Source of the DNA: an uncultured Pelagibacteraceae bacterium
GTDB lineage: Bacteria; Pseudomonadota; Alphaproteobacteria; Pelagibacterales; Pelagibacteraceae
DNA length: 64,000 bases
Direction: 5' to 3'
Assembly: GCA_902581405.1 (NCBI GenBank)
Contig: CACHOJ010000006.1
Span: forward strand, 1-64,000
The notes under the pieces are model-generated. The model was not told where the DNA came from. It saw nothing but the letters and a program-made list of their open reading frames with translations, and searched no databases. Every line of letters starts with the position of its first letter. Position 1 is the first letter of the stretch. Shown one piece after another: positions 47,019 to 62,552 of this stretch. A program made the translations under genes and the position numbers.

Positions 47019-47771
47019 CTATTTAATCATAATTACAGAAATATTTCTACCATAATCATTTAATTTATTTTTTAAAGATTTTCTTGCGCTAAAAAAATTG
47101 TTACTTGTTTTATAAGTATCTTTTTTGATAATTTCAACGTTTTTCACACCTAAATTCAAAAAGTTTTGTCTGATATATCCATTCAAGCTAAAATAAATTT
47201 TATTATTTTTATAATTAAAAAATTTTTTATTAGATTTTTCTTTGGTAATGAACTTATTTAAGAAATCTCTCTTTACTTCATAGTTCTTATTGCTAATACA
47301 AGGGCCTACTACAACTATCAAATCTTTAAAATTACTACCCTTGATTTTGAACTCTTTTAAAGTTGTGGATACTATTTTTTTGAATGCACCCCTCCATCCA
47401 GCATGAATTGCACTTATCAAATTATTAACAGGGTCATAGATTAAAATTGGTGCACAATCTGCTGTAAGAATACCTAAAGCAATACCCTTTCTATCTGTTA
47501 ACAATGAGTCACCCTCTAATCTTTTTTTAGGAATTTTGCTTATTTTATGAACAATATTACTATGGATCTGATTTAAAAGGACTAGGTTGTTCTTACTACA
47601 GCCTATTTTCTTACAAACCTTTTCTATATTCTTTGTGATATCTTTAATTTTATCATTAGATCCAAAACCACAGTTTAAACTCTTATAAATACCTTTTGAG
47701 ACGCCACCCTGTCGGTCAAAAAAACCATGTCTAATATTTTTAAATTTGATCAGCTTTTTTGACTTAATCAT
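47019..47771 (-). CDS. pgeF: Laccase-domain purine nucleoside phosphorylase / peptidoglycan editing factor (YfiH)
   Basis: 250 aa; [38 protein letters not shown]. Confidence 0.93.
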   Translation of the reverse strand: MIKSKKLIKFKNIRHGFFDRQGGVSKGIYKSLNCGFGSNDKIKDITKNIEKVCKKIGCSKNNLVLLNQIHSNIVHKISKIPKKRLEGDSLLTDRKGIALGILTADCAPILIYDPVNNLISAIHAGWRGAFKKIVSTTLKEFKIKGSNFKDLIVVVGPCISNKNYEVKRDFLNKFITKEKSNKKFFNYKNNKIYFSLNGYIRQNFLNLGVKNVEIIKKDTYKTSNNFFSARKSLKNKLNDYGRNISVIMIK

Positions 47772-48853
47772 TATTCAAAACCAAAAAAATTGTTATTATT
47801 GAATTTATATCCAAATATCACTTTAAAAAGTTTACCCATTTGTTTTTCTTCAAGAAGTCGAGTTAATGTTTCTGACATATATTTTTTTTGTTTTTTTGTC
47901 ATTTTTCTTTCTAAAATTTGAGCTCTTTTGATTATCCCCATTCTCTCAAGGAAAAATTTCTGACTGACAATATTGGTTACTTTAAGGTTATTTTGAACAA
48001 AAAACTCTTTTAATAAACTGAAATTTACCAGCGAGGTTATGTCGGCTTTGCCAAGATTCCTGAACATATTTTCCATTGAAATTTTTTTATTATCCATAAC
48101 AGCCTGTATAGTATTTAAGTTTCTGCTTGTTGAATAACCATAATCAATTAACAGAATACCCCCTGTGAGTTCAGAAATTTTTTTTATTATTTTGCTTAAT
48201 TCTAAAAATCCTTTTTTTGGAAATTCAATAAATTTTAGTTTTTCTAATGTTTTGAAAGATCTGACTTGATCTCTATCTTGATTATTACCTGTTATAAAAA
48301 TTTCAGAAATATTATCTTTACTTTCAAAAGTAAAACATTTTTCAAAAAATTGGTTATTTTTGTTAGTAAATTGTTTAATCGGGATTGCATCAAAAAATTC
48401 ATTTCCAAAAAAAATAACTGGTCCATTATTAATTGAATTAAAGTTTGTAATCCATTTTACTTTTTTATTATTTATTTTTTTTTTTTGTAATTTTTTTAAA
48501 AAATTACTCTTTTCATATAAATAAATCTTTGTAGCTTTGTTAATTTCAGGAAAACTTTTTAATGTATTTATTAAAATCTTTGTTAAACTGCCATCTCCAG
48601 GCCCCAGTTCTATAAAATTAAATTTTTTTGGTTTGCCCATTTTTTCCCAAGTTGAAATTAACCATATAGTTATAATTTCTGAAAAGAGATTTGATATAGT
48701 TGGAGATGTTATAAAATCTCCATTTTCTCCAAATGGATCTTTACTTGTGTAATAACCTACTTTTGGTTCATAAAGAACTTTTTCAACAAATTCATCAACT
48801 GGTATTGGACTCTTTAATTTAATGTTAAATATTTTGTTATGTATTTTTGTCAT
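47771..48853 (-). CDS. MidA/NDUFAF7-like SAM-dependent methyltransferase
   Basis: 360 aa; YEPKVGYYTSKDPFGENGDFITSPTISNLFSE, IELGPGDGSLTKIL. Confidence 0.92.
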   Translation of the reverse strand: MTKIHNKIFNIKLKSPIPVDEFVEKVLYEPKVGYYTSKDPFGENGDFITSPTISNLFSEIITIWLISTWEKMGKPKKFNFIELGPGDGSLTKILINTLKSFPEINKATKIYLYEKSNFLKKLQKKKINNKKVKWITNFNSINNGPVIFFGNEFFDAIPIKQFTNKNNQFFEKCFTFESKDNISEIFITGNNQDRDQVRSFKTLEKLKFIEFPKKGFLELSKIIKKISELTGGILLIDYGYSTSRNLNTIQAVMDNKKISMENMFRNLGKADITSLVNFSLLKEFFVQNNLKVTNIVSQKFFLERMGIIKRAQILERKMTKKQKKYMSETLTRLLEEKQMGKLFKVIFGYKFNNNNFFGFE

Positions 48854-49610
48854 TTCTATTAAAATAAATGATAAATCCAGTCAAAACCATTATTGCGCTT
48901 AAAAATATTCCCATACTAATATTTCCAAAAAGGTATCCGATGTGTTTATCTGGTTCTCTAAAAAATTCTGAGCTAATTCTAAAGCATCCGTAAATTATCA
49001 AAAACATGATAGAGCATTTTCCAACTTTATAATTTTTGTTAAAAAAAAATAAATTCATTAATATAAACAAAACTATTCCCTCCAGGAAAGCCTCATATAA
49101 TTGAGATGGGTGTCTTAATTTATTATCATAACTTGGAAAATAAACTCCCCAATTAGAATTTGTGACTTTTCCTACCAATTCTCCGTTAACAAAATTAGAA
49201 ATTCTTCCAAGAAAAATTCCTATTGGAGCGGTTATTGCGACTAAATCTAAAAAAATATAAATATCTTCATTTTTTTTTTTTGAAAATAAGTATGTAGAAA
49301 AAATTACACCAATTACTCCTCCATGAAATGACATGCCACCATTCCATATAATCAAAATTTCAATTGGATTACTCAAAAAATATGTAAAATTGTAAAAAAT
49401 TACATAGCCTAACCTGCCTCCAATTATAATTCCAATTATTAAATATGAGATGTAATCTTCAAAAAATTTTCCAATAATATCATTTTTAATGAGTATTTTT
49501 TTACAATATATCCAACCAAAAATAATGCCAAAAATATATGCTAATGAATACCACCTTATACCAAAAGAAAATACCTCAAATGCGACTGGGTCAAAATTAT
49601 TAGTAAACAT
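48837..49610 (-). CDS. lgt: Prolipoprotein diacylglyceryl transferase
   Basis: 257 aa; MSFHGGVIG, LGRISNFVNGELVG, HPSQLYEAFLEG. Confidence 0.96.
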   Translation of the reverse strand: MFTNNFDPVAFEVFSFGIRWYSLAYIFGIIFGWIYCKKILIKNDIIGKFFEDYISYLIIGIIIGGRLGYVIFYNFTYFLSNPIEILIIWNGGMSFHGGVIGVIFSTYLFSKKKNEDIYIFLDLVAITAPIGIFLGRISNFVNGELVGKVTNSNWGVYFPSYDNKLRHPSQLYEAFLEGIVLFILMNLFFFNKNYKVGKCSIMFLIIYGCFRISSEFFREPDKHIGYLFGNISMGIFLSAIMVLTGFIIYFNRNDKNT

Positions 49611-49660
49611 TAATATAATTTATTATAAGTTAGTAAATATAATTCTGTTAAATAATTATT

Positions 49661-49903
49661 ATGTCAAAATCAAGGTTCGTATTTGATAAATTCGCAAAGC
49701 TAATTGAACAAGGTTTAATTAACTACAAAGATATTTCTGATGAGATAATATCTATACTTAAATCTAAAAGAGACGAAATTGTATTTAAAATGAAATTAGC
49801 AAGCAAAGAAGAGGTTGAAATTTTAAACAAAAGAATAAGCATTCTTGAAAAAAAGTTACAAGAGAAAAAAAAAAGAAAAAAAACTAGTAAGGTAAAGAAA
49901 TAG
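49661..49903 (+). CDS. UbiK/YqiC (BMFP) family accessory factor
   Basis: 80 aa; MKLASKEEVEILNKRISILEKKLQE coiled coil. Confidence 0.8.
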   Translation: MSKSRFVFDKFAKLIEQGLINYKDISDEIISILKSKRDEIVFKMKLASKEEVEILNKRISILEKKLQEKKKRKKTSKVKK

Positions 49904-51200
49904 TTACTTTAAGACCTCCCAATCTCGATTTATTAAATTTAATATCTCCACCATGAGATTTCACAATATCAGATGAGATTGATAATCCTAAACCAACACT
50001 TGATTTAGAATCAGATCTACTTTTATCTACTTTATAAAATGGTTTAGTAATATTTTGAAATTCTGATTTATCTACTCCTGGACCATCATCATCTATTGAA
50101 ATAAGAATAATTGAGTTTTTTTTTTCTGAATTTACTGAAATTTTTTTTGCATATTTAACTGAATTGTCTAATAAATTATTAATACATCTTGTAATAAGGT
50201 TTTTTCTGCCGTTAAAATAAATTTTCTTTGCTATTTTTTTCTCAATATTTTTATTATCATATTTAGAAACTATTTCATCTAGAAGTTCAGAAATATTAAA
50301 TGTTTCGGTTTTGTCTTGAGCTCCTGTGCTTGTAAACTGGAGATATTCATTCAGCATTTTTTCCATTTCATCAACATCTTTTGATATTTTTTCCGATAGA
50401 TCTTTGTCTTTTATTATCGCAAGCTGTAGTTTAATTCTTGTCAAAGGTGTTCTTAAATCATGACTAATACCAGACAACATTTCAGATCTTTGATTTAAAT
50501 GTCTAAGAATCCTTTTTCTCATTTTTTCAAATTCAAGACCAGCTTTTCTTATTTCTAAAGCACCAGATGGTCTAAACTCCTCAATCTCCTCGCCTCTACC
50601 AAATCTTTCTGATGCTTGTGCAAGTTTTGTTATTGGTCTTGTTTGATTTTTGAGGAAAATCATTGCAACTGCTATCATTAAAATCGCAGGAACTGTTATC
50701 CAAAAAGCAAATATCCTTATTGATGATGCCTGAATTCTTTCTTTAGGAAAGAATATTTGCAAAACCCCATCTCTAAATTTAATTCTTAAATCTACAACTT
50801 CTTTATAAGAAATAGTATTAAACCAGTGTTCTCCAATTTTAGGTTTTAATTCTCTCCTTAAAGTTCTGTCCATTGGACTGAACCATCTTTCAACTTTAAT
50901 ATCCGGTAGTTTTTCATCCTCTAAAAATCTAACAGAAAAACTAAAATTTTTATTATAAAGATCAGTAACTATTTTTTTATTATATTCATTCTCATTGTCA
51001 TAAATATCAATAATAGTAACTATTTCACTCACCAAAGCTCTTGTTAGTCCTTTGTTTGTCTTTATCCATAAACTATCAAAAAAAACTAAAGATATAGTGA
51101 TCTGTAAAATTACTATTGGTACTGCTACAATTAGTAATCCTCTATAAAATAACCGTTTAGGTAATATGTTTTTAAAAAATTTACTCAATCCAAAGAACAT
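49884..51200 (-). CDS. EnvZ-like sensor histidine kinase
   Basis: 438 aa; HAMP region, MLSGISHDLRTPLTRIKLQLA H-box, GLGLSISSDIVKSHGGDI. Confidence 0.93.
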   Translation of the reverse strand: MFFGLSKFFKNILPKRLFYRGLLIVAVPIVILQITISLVFFDSLWIKTNKGLTRALVSEIVTIIDIYDNENEYNKKIVTDLYNKNFSFSVRFLEDEKLPDIKVERWFSPMDRTLRRELKPKIGEHWFNTISYKEVVDLRIKFRDGVLQIFFPKERIQASSIRIFAFWITVPAILMIAVAMIFLKNQTRPITKLAQASERFGRGEEIEEFRPSGALEIRKAGLEFEKMRKRILRHLNQRSEMLSGISHDLRTPLTRIKLQLAIIKDKDLSEKISKDVDEMEKMLNEYLQFTSTGAQDKTETFNISELLDEIVSKYDNKNIEKKIAKKIYFNGRKNLITRCINNLLDNSVKYAKKISVNSEKKNSIILISIDDDGPGVDKSEFQNITKPFYKVDKSRSDSKSSVGLGLSISSDIVKSHGGDIKFNKSRLGGLKVTISLPY

Positions 51201-51858
51201 ATCCTTCTCCTCTTATAGTTTGTAGATATTTGGGATTTTTTGGATTTTCTTCAATTTTCTTTCTTAGTCTGGTGACGATCACATCAATTGATCTCTCTTT
51301 ACTTAAATCTATCAGGTCTGCAATTTCATCTCGTTGAAATATCTTTCCTGGAGAATTTATCATTTTGTCCAAAATCATTTTTTCAGTATTGTTAATTTTT
51401 AAACTTTGGTCTTTTTTGAAGATAAGTTGTTTTTTAAGATCAATTTTTATATCCCCAAATTCAATTATTCTCTTAATTTGTAATGATTTGGTTTTAGTCA
51501 GAATATTATTTATTCTTAAAATTAGCTCTTTGGGCTCAAATGGTTTTGTCAAATAATCATCTGCTCCTAACTCTAATCCCTCTATTCTCTCTGATGGTTC
51601 TCCTTTAGCAGTTAGTAGTAAAATTGGAGTATCAATTCTTTTTTTATGTTCATGAGTGAATTCTAATCCTGTTTTACCTGGCATCATTATATCTAATACT
51701 ATTAAATCAAATTTGACTATTTTAGTTTTTTCAATTGCTTCAATTGAATCTTTAGCAGTTGAAACAAGATAGTTATTTTGGTTAAGGTACTCTCTTACAA
51801 GATCTCTAATTCTATCATCATCATCAACTATTAATATATGAGCTTTAAATTTTTTCAT
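51181..51858 (-). CDS. OmpR-family response regulator
   Basis: 225 aa; ILIVDDDDRIRDLV, LIVLDIMMPGKTGLE, DVIVTRLRKKIE...RGEGYVL. Confidence 0.95.
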   Translation of the reverse strand: MKKFKAHILIVDDDDRIRDLVREYLNQNNYLVSTAKDSIEAIEKTKIVKFDLIVLDIMMPGKTGLEFTHEHKKRIDTPILLLTAKGEPSERIEGLELGADDYLTKPFEPKELILRINNILTKTKSLQIKRIIEFGDIKIDLKKQLIFKKDQSLKINNTEKMILDKMINSPGKIFQRDEIADLIDLSKERSIDVIVTRLRKKIEENPKNPKYLQTIRGEGYVLWIE

Positions 51859-52288
51859 TGATAATTTTTTTTAGAACTTTGTCGAAACTTATAACCTCAT
51901 TGGACTCTGAACTTAAAAATGCATCATATATTCTTTTTTTTTGAGCAGAAAATATTTCATCAAAGATCTTTTTACCATTTTCAGTCAAATATACGTGCTT
52001 AACTCTGGTATCAACCTCATCCCTCTTGAATTCTATAGCATTAATTTCTACTAAATCATTTAATACTCTATTAAGACTTTGTTTAGTCACTTTAAGTTTT
52101 TTTAATAAAGTTGAAATAGTTATACCTTCATACAAAGAAATTAGATGTATTACTTTATTATGAGCAGTTCCCAATGCATGTTTGTCCAAAACCTTTTTGG
52201 CATCAGCGACAGTTTCTCTATATCCATTGAATATTTTTTCAATATATTCTTTTAATTGATGATCTTTAAGATATAAAAGTTTTTTCAT
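51845..52288 (-). CDS. MarR-family transcriptional regulator
   Basis: 147 aa winged helix; LKKLKVTKQSLNRVLNDLVEINAIEFKRDEVDTRVKHVYLTENGKKIF. Confidence 0.9.
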   Translation of the reverse strand: MKKLLYLKDHQLKEYIEKIFNGYRETVADAKKVLDKHALGTAHNKVIHLISLYEGITISTLLKKLKVTKQSLNRVLNDLVEINAIEFKRDEVDTRVKHVYLTENGKKIFDEIFSAQKKRIYDAFLSSESNEVISFDKVLKKIINEKI

Positions 52289-52302
52289 AATGGTAAGTTA
52301 TA

Positions 52303-52331
52303 TTGACATATTATATATACAAAGATATTTT
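52303..52331 (+). promoter_or_regulatory. Possible ilvE promoter, TTGACA-N17-TATTTT
   Basis: Consensus -35 in the 61-bp marR/ilvE divergent intergenic region; weaker -10. Confidence 0.35.
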
Positions 52332-52349
52332 TTCTAAAAAATAAATCTA

Positions 52350-53231
52350 ATGATACCGTTCGATAAAAGAGAGGGAAAAATTTGGTACAATGGTGATCTT
52401 GTTGAATGGCAAGATGCCAAAGTGCATGTAATTAGTCATGGACTTCACTACGCTAGCCTAGTTTTTGAGGGGCTTAGAGTTTACGATGGTGAAATTTTTA
52501 AATTACAAGAACATACTGATAGATTATATCATTCAGCAAAAAGAATGGATATCACAATCCCTTATACAAAAGATGAAATTAATGCAGCATGTAATCAAAT
52601 AATAAAAATTCAAAATGTTCAGAATGGTTATGTAAGACCTTTCGCTTGGAGAGGTAGTGAAATGATGGGGGTATCAGCTCAAAAAACAAAAATTAATGTT
52701 GCAGTTGCCACTTGGGAGTGGGGAGATTATTTCGATCCTAAGTTGAAAACTGAGGGGATTAAATTAAATATTTCAAATTGGCGAAGACCTGCACCAAATA
52801 CCATTCCCTGGGACAGTAAAGCGGCTGGCTTATATATGATTTGTACACTTTCAAAACATGAAGCTGAAAGACAAGGGTATAGTGAGTCTTTAATGTTAGA
52901 CCATGAAAATAATGTTGCAGAGTCAACAAGTGCTAATATTTTTTTTAAAGATAAAAATGGAGAACTTCATACACCAATTCCAGACTCTTTCTTAAATGGA
53001 ATTACAAGACAAACTGTAATTGAGCTTGCGAAATCAAAAAATATTAAAGTACATGAAAGAAAAATAAAACCTGATGAACTTTCTAACTTTGAAGGATGTT
53101 TTTTAACAGGAACAGCTGCAGAAATTACTCCCATATCACAAATTGCTGAAAATAATTATGAAGTTTGTGATGTAATTTTAGATTTGTTGGACAGTTATGG
53201 AAAACTAGTTAGAAAAAAGAAAGCTGCTTAA
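52350..53231 (+). CDS. ilvE: Branched-chain amino acid aminotransferase
   Basis: 293 aa; HGLHYASLVFEGLRVYDG, VAESTSANIFF, FLTGTAAEITPI. Confidence 0.96.
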   Translation: MIPFDKREGKIWYNGDLVEWQDAKVHVISHGLHYASLVFEGLRVYDGEIFKLQEHTDRLYHSAKRMDITIPYTKDEINAACNQIIKIQNVQNGYVRPFAWRGSEMMGVSAQKTKINVAVATWEWGDYFDPKLKTEGIKLNISNWRRPAPNTIPWDSKAAGLYMICTLSKHEAERQGYSESLMLDHENNVAESTSANIFFKDKNGELHTPIPDSFLNGITRQTVIELAKSKNIKVHERKIKPDELSNFEGCFLTGTAAEITPISQIAENNYEVCDVILDLLDSYGKLVRKKKAA

Positions 53232-53812
53232 TCTTTATTATCTTCAGAAATAGCGTGATCAATCCCTTTTCTTAAATATTCATAAGCTGTATACAAAGTA
53301 AGGAAAGCAGAAAGCCATAATAAAATTATCCCAATAGTCTGAGCATTATAATCTTGGAAATTTATAATTTTATTTCCAGTGTCGCCTGTAAGCAAAATAG
53401 AAATTGAAAACATTTGGAGAAAAGTTTTTACTTTTGCTAAACTTGAAACAGGTAGTTTAACACTTCCTTTTGCCAAAAATTCTCTTAAACCAGATATTAG
53501 TATCTCTCTTGTTAATATAATTATAGCAGCTATTACTTCATAATTTTTAATAGTTCCATCCATAACTAACAATATTAGTGCTGTTGCTACTATAATTTTA
53601 TCTGCAATTGGATCTAATAATTCACCAAGTTTAGACTCTTCTTTAAACATTCTGGCTAATAATCCATCTAAAAAATCTGTAAATGATGCGATTACAAATA
53701 AAGCAAATGGAATTACATCTCCATAAAAACCTGGTAAATAAAATGTAAAAACAAATATAGGGACAATTATAATTCTACCTATTGTTAGATAATTTGGAAT
53801 TTTGATTTTCAT
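53228..53812 (-). CDS. pgsA: CDP-diacylglycerol-glycerol-3-phosphate 3-phosphatidyltransferase
   Basis: 194 aa; [30 protein letters not shown]-alcohol phosphotransferase motif. Confidence 0.94.
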   Translation of the reverse strand: MKIKIPNYLTIGRIIIVPIFVFTFYLPGFYGDVIPFALFVIASFTDFLDGLLARMFKEESKLGELLDPIADKIIVATALILLVMDGTIKNYEVIAAIIILTREILISGLREFLAKGSVKLPVSSLAKVKTFLQMFSISILLTGDTGNKIINFQDYNAQTIGIILLWLSAFLTLYTAYEYLRKGIDHAISEDNKD

Positions 53813-55674
53813 TCGTGAAAGAAATTATATATCTTTTTAGCAACTTTTTCCTCAACTCCCTCAACAGTTTTTATTTCATCTAAGCTAGCTGACTCAACAG
53901 CTCTTGCTGAGCCGAAATGGTTTAAAAGAGCTCTTTTTCTTATAGATCCAATACCATCAATTTGATCAAGTAAAGACTTGCTAATACCTTTTTTCCTTTT
54001 AGCTCTATGAGCGCTAATCGCAAATCTATGAGACTCATCTCTTAATCTTTGTAAGAAAAATAGAGTAGGATCATTCTTTTCAAACTTAAATTCTTTGCCA
54101 TTATGAAAAAAGGTTTCATTTCCACTATTTCTAAATTTACCTTTAGCAATTGCTATCATAGGAATATCATGCAAGCCTAATTCATTAAGCGTTTCTCTTG
54201 CTACAGAATATTGACCTTTTCCTCCATCAATTATTACTAAGTCTGGCATGGTTAAATAATGGTCCTTCTCTTGAACAGCTCTTTTAAATCTTCTGTTTAA
54301 AACTTCACGCATCATTCCATAATCATCTTGTTCATTTTTTTTAATCTTAATATTAAATTTTCTATATCTTTTTTTAATAAAACCTTCCTCTCCATATGTA
54401 ATTAGTGCGCCTACACTATTAGTTCCCTGAATATGACTATTGTCATAAACTTCGACTAAATTAATATTATTTTCTAAATCAAATTTTTTAGAAACATTAT
54501 CAAATAGTTCTTTGTTATTTTGGCTTTCGTAAATTTTTCTATTTAAGCTGTCCTTTGCATTTTTGAGTGCTTGATTTACAACTTTGAGTTTAGATCCTTT
54601 TTTCGCTACTGAAATATTTATTTCTTTATTCTCTTTTTGTGAAAGTGTTTTTTCAATTAAAACTTTTTCTTTAATATCTTCGCTTAAAATAATCGAGCTC
54701 GGCACACTTTTGTTTTCATAGAATTGAGAAACAAATGAGTTAAGAATTTCTTTAATATTATCATCTGGATCATGTTTCGGAAAAAAAGCTTGATTACCCC
54801 AATTTTGTTTTGACCTGTAGAAAAAAACCTGAATACACGCTTTTCCAGATTCTTTGTAGCCAGCTATTACATCTGCCTCTACTAAATTTGCCTCATTTAT
54901 TCTTTGAGATGACTGAATAATATTTAAAGACTTTATTCTATCCCTTAATATTGCAGCTTTTTCAAAATCTAAATCTTCACTAGCCTTTTCCATTTGGTTT
55001 GATAAATTTTTTTGAATTTTTCTTGATTTCCCTGATACGAATTCAATTGCGTTGTCTACAGACATCTTATATTCATTCTCTTCTATATATCCAACACATG
55101 GCCCAGAACATCGCTTAATTTGATAAAGAATACATGGTCTCTCTCTTTTTTTAAAAACTGTGTCATCACAAACTCTAAGCTGAAAAATTTTTTGGATCAT
55201 TTTAATCGTCCAATTTGCAGACCCGGCTGAAGCGAATGGTCCAAAATAAAAACCTTCCTTAGTTTTTTTTCCTCTGTGTCGTCTAATTTGAGGCCATTTA
55301 TCTTGATTACCAATAAAAATAAATGGAAATGATTTATCGTCTCTTAAGAGAATATTAAATCTAGGTTTATACTTTTTAATTAAGTTTGCTTCTAAAAGTA
55401 GTGCCTCACTCTCATTTGAGGTACTGGTAATTTCAATTTTGGTTGTTTGAGATAACATTCTCTCAGTTCTAATTATATGATTTTTCTCTGATACATAACT
55501 TTTTAACCTATTTGGCAAGTTTTTTGCCTTACCAACATAAAGTATCTCGTTTTTAGAATTTAACATCCTATACACTCCAGGAAGTTTGGGTATAAGCGGT
55601 AACTCTTTTTTTATAGCTTCTTTACCGATATCAGAGCTTATCATGGCTTCTTTTTTTTGAAATTTGAATACCAA
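53809..55674 (-). CDS. uvrC: Excinuclease ABC subunit C
   Basis: 621 aa; [38 protein letters not shown]; an internal ATG at 55644 is an alternative start. Confidence 0.96.
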   Translation of the reverse strand: MVFKFQKKEAMISSDIGKEAIKKELPLIPKLPGVYRMLNSKNEILYVGKAKNLPNRLKSYVSEKNHIIRTERMLSQTTKIEITSTSNESEALLLEANLIKKYKPRFNILLRDDKSFPFIFIGNQDKWPQIRRHRGKKTKEGFYFGPFASAGSANWTIKMIQKIFQLRVCDDTVFKKRERPCILYQIKRCSGPCVGYIEENEYKMSVDNAIEFVSGKSRKIQKNLSNQMEKASEDLDFEKAAILRDRIKSLNIIQSSQRINEANLVEADVIAGYKESGKACIQVFFYRSKQNWGNQAFFPKHDPDDNIKEILNSFVSQFYENKSVPSSIILSEDIKEKVLIEKTLSQKENKEINISVAKKGSKLKVVNQALKNAKDSLNRKIYESQNNKELFDNVSKKFDLENNINLVEVYDNSHIQGTNSVGALITYGEEGFIKKRYRKFNIKIKKNEQDDYGMMREVLNRRFKRAVQEKDHYLTMPDLVIIDGGKGQYSVARETLNELGLHDIPMIAIAKGKFRNSGNETFFHNGKEFKFEKNDPTLFFLQRLRDESHRFAISAHRAKRKKGISKSLLDQIDGIGSIRKRALLNHFGSARAVESASLDEIKTVEGVEEKVAKKIYNFFHE

Positions 55675-56056
55675 CGGATGAACAATCTTTCATGATTTCT
55701 AATTTCTCAATTTGAAGACTTATTTTATCAATTCTTTTGTCTTTGAATAGTTCATCGAATACATCTTCCGCTAATGTTTCAAGAAAATTATAATGTTTAT
55801 TTTTGATAAGTTTTTTTATCAATTTTACAATTTTTGCATAATTTACGATTGATTTAATATCTTTATCGTTAGAAGGTTTTTTGTCTTCATAATTCACCTC
55901 TAAATTAAATTTTACTTTCTGGGGAGCTTTTTTTTCAAAATCAAAATAACCAAGTTTTAAGTCAAGAATAAGCTCTTTAATAAGTACCTTTTTTTCGTAA
56001 TTAAATAGGGTTTTATTCTTATCTATTTTAATAATTTTAAGATTATTTTTTCTCAT
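55631..56056 (-). CDS. folB: Dihydroneopterin aldolase-like protein
   Basis: 141 aa; [37 protein letters not shown]. Confidence 0.87.
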   Translation of the reverse strand: MRKNNLKIIKIDKNKTLFNYEKKVLIKELILDLKLGYFDFEKKAPQKVKFNLEVNYEDKKPSNDKDIKSIVNYAKIVKLIKKLIKNKHYNFLETLAEDVFDELFKDKRIDKISLQIEKLEIMKDCSSVGIQISKKRSHDKL

Positions 56057-56057
56057 A

Positions 56058-56987
56058 TTATTTAAGTCTTGAGGTAATATAATCTAAAATGACTGGATTA
56101 TAATATTGAAAACAATCAGCCATATTCATTACGTGTCCTGGATTTTTTTGTTTTGAAACATTTTCTTTCCAGTCATATCCTCCTACCACACATTTTTTTC
56201 CATTAACTTTATAATTCTCTGAAATAACAATTCTTTTAACACCAGGGACTTCTTCTAACCAATCTGATAACAGTCCTTCATACTTATCTCTAGGATGAGT
56301 AAAGGCTAGAACGGGTACATTATTTGATTTTTTAATATTATCAATCTGTCTTTGTCTTAGCTCTGCAGGACCTGGGCGCTTTTTAGCAAATTTTTTTAGT
56401 GCCTCTTCAGGACCAACTTTTTTGACTTTATATTTTTTGGAAAGTTTACCAAAACAAGCTTGCATGTACGATATACCTCCACCTACTTTATCAGGATGAG
56501 CAGCTAATAACATTAAAGTTAATAGACCACCACAAGAGTGACCTGATATAATAATCTGTTTTCTGGGAACTCCTATATTTACAAATTTTTCAACCAATTC
56601 TAAGTTTTTTTCAACTCTTTTATCTAATTTATGTTTACCCACATAAGGGGTTTTAGATTTCCACCAGCTTTTTTTCAATGACATATCCCCCGCAAAGTCA
56701 TTAGAGCAAAAGTTATAAACCATAATTTTCTTACCATTAATTTCCTCATCGACTAGAGATGCTTGATTTTTTAGATCCATTGCCCAAACACATTCACTCT
56801 TTTTTGCCTCATCATTTGTGTTTTGACCATGATTAAAAATAATGATAATTTTATTTTTAGGGTCCTCAACAACAAAACCTTCTTTTATTTTAGCTGATTT
56901 AGTAATAAATCCACTTTTTAAAATTTTATTAGCATGAACATTATTAGAGATTAATAAAAATATTAAAATTAAAAAAATTTTTTTCAT
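56058..56987 (-). CDS. Secreted alpha/beta-hydrolase-like protein
   Basis: 309 aa; signal peptide, GHSCGG nucleophile elbow, late conserved His region KNPGHVMNMADC. Confidence 0.75.
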   Translation of the reverse strand: MKKIFLILIFLLISNNVHANKILKSGFITKSAKIKEGFVVEDPKNKIIIIFNHGQNTNDEAKKSECVWAMDLKNQASLVDEEINGKKIMVYNFCSNDFAGDMSLKKSWWKSKTPYVGKHKLDKRVEKNLELVEKFVNIGVPRKQIIISGHSCGGLLTLMLLAAHPDKVGGGISYMQACFGKLSKKYKVKKVGPEEALKKFAKKRPGPAELRQRQIDNIKKSNNVPVLAFTHPRDKYEGLLSDWLEEVPGVKRIVISENYKVNGKKCVVGGYDWKENVSKQKNPGHVMNMADCFQYYNPVILDYITSRLK

Positions 56988-57720
56988 TCTTTACTTCCCA
57001 CAATATCTGGTGTTTGCCAGTTTAGATTTTGACCACTATCAATAGCTAAGACTTGCCCTGTAATAGATATATTTTTAATAAAAAAGTCAACAGTATTACA
57101 TACCTGTTCAACATCTACTTGTCTTTTTAATGGAGTTGCCATGTATTGTTTTTTGAAATGTTTCTCACTTTGCCTCTTGTTTTTGATTGTAGGGCCTGGT
57201 GCAATACCATTTACTCTTATTTTTGGAGCTAAACTCATTGCACTAGTCTTGGTCAAAGTATAAAGACCAGTTTTACTGATAGTATAAGAAAAAAAGTATG
57301 GTGTTAGTTTAAATACTCTTTGATCAATTATATTAATAATATTGTTATTTTTTCCTTTAATATTTTTAGCAAATTCTTTTGATAGAAGAGCAGGTGTTCT
57401 TAAATTAGTTCTTAAGTGATGCCCCCAACTATCAGTAGTAAAATTCTCTAATTTGTCATTTTCAAAAAGTGATGCGTTGTTTATCAGACAGTCAAAATAT
57501 TTAAGTTTACTTTTTGCAAACTTAACAATTTTGTTTACATCTTTTTCTACACTTAAATCTCCTTTTACCAAATAAACCTTTGTACCATTTTGTGATAATT
57601 CTTTTTTAAGATTTTCTGCTTTTATTTTTGATTTGTTGAAATGAATAACTATTTCAATCCCTTTGCCAGAGAGTCTTCTAGCTATAGCAGCTCCAATTCT
57701 GGTGGCCCCTCCTGTAATAA

Positions 57721-57739
<19 letters not shown>
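56984..57739 (-). CDS. SDR oxidoreductase, pteridine reductase/FolM-like
   Basis: 251 aa; TGGATRIG (TGX3RXG), [29 protein letters not shown]; next to folB. Confidence 0.8.
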
Positions 57740-62130
<4,391 letters not shown>

Positions 62131-62142
62131 GTAATTGTAAAA

Positions 62143-62526
62143 TTATTTTGATTTTCTTTTTTTTTCTAACCCAAAAATAGGAGAATTCCTGAATCTCAGA
62201 ACTAATATAGCTATTGCAATTAGCACGATTGCTCCAGCTTCATACAACAATACTTCTGGATTTATTGATTTTCCTTGCAATATTATAAATCTAGCAAGTG
62301 CTGTAATAGCAATAAACAATGGTAAAGTTATTTGAATGGATTGACTTTCCCAAAATACTCTAACCATTGCTAAAACTTCTAAGTATAGAAAAAGTAACAG
62401 CAAATCAGCTAAAGTGACTTTTTGAACTTCAATCATTTGATATATTTCTATACCGAATGCAATAACAGTAGCCCCAAGTATTATTACTAAAGCTAATAAT
62501 TGAATTTGTTTTACAATATTCTCCAT
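62143..62526 (-). CDS. PsiE-like small membrane protein
   Basis: 127 aa, 4 TM; LLFLYLEVLAMVRVFWESQSIQITLPLFIAITALARFII. Confidence 0.8.
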   Translation of the reverse strand: MENIVKQIQLLALVIILGATVIAFGIEIYQMIEVQKVTLADLLLLFLYLEVLAMVRVFWESQSIQITLPLFIAITALARFIILQGKSINPEVLLYEAGAIVLIAIAILVLRFRNSPIFGLEKKRKSK

Positions 62527-62552
62527 AAAATTATTTTATAAATGATATTCTA

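Noticed and set aside
52289-52349. MarR operator dyad in the marR-ilvE intergenic region
   Set aside because: The best symmetry around TTATATTGACATATTA is only about 5/7 per half-site in very AT-rich sequence, too weak to call.
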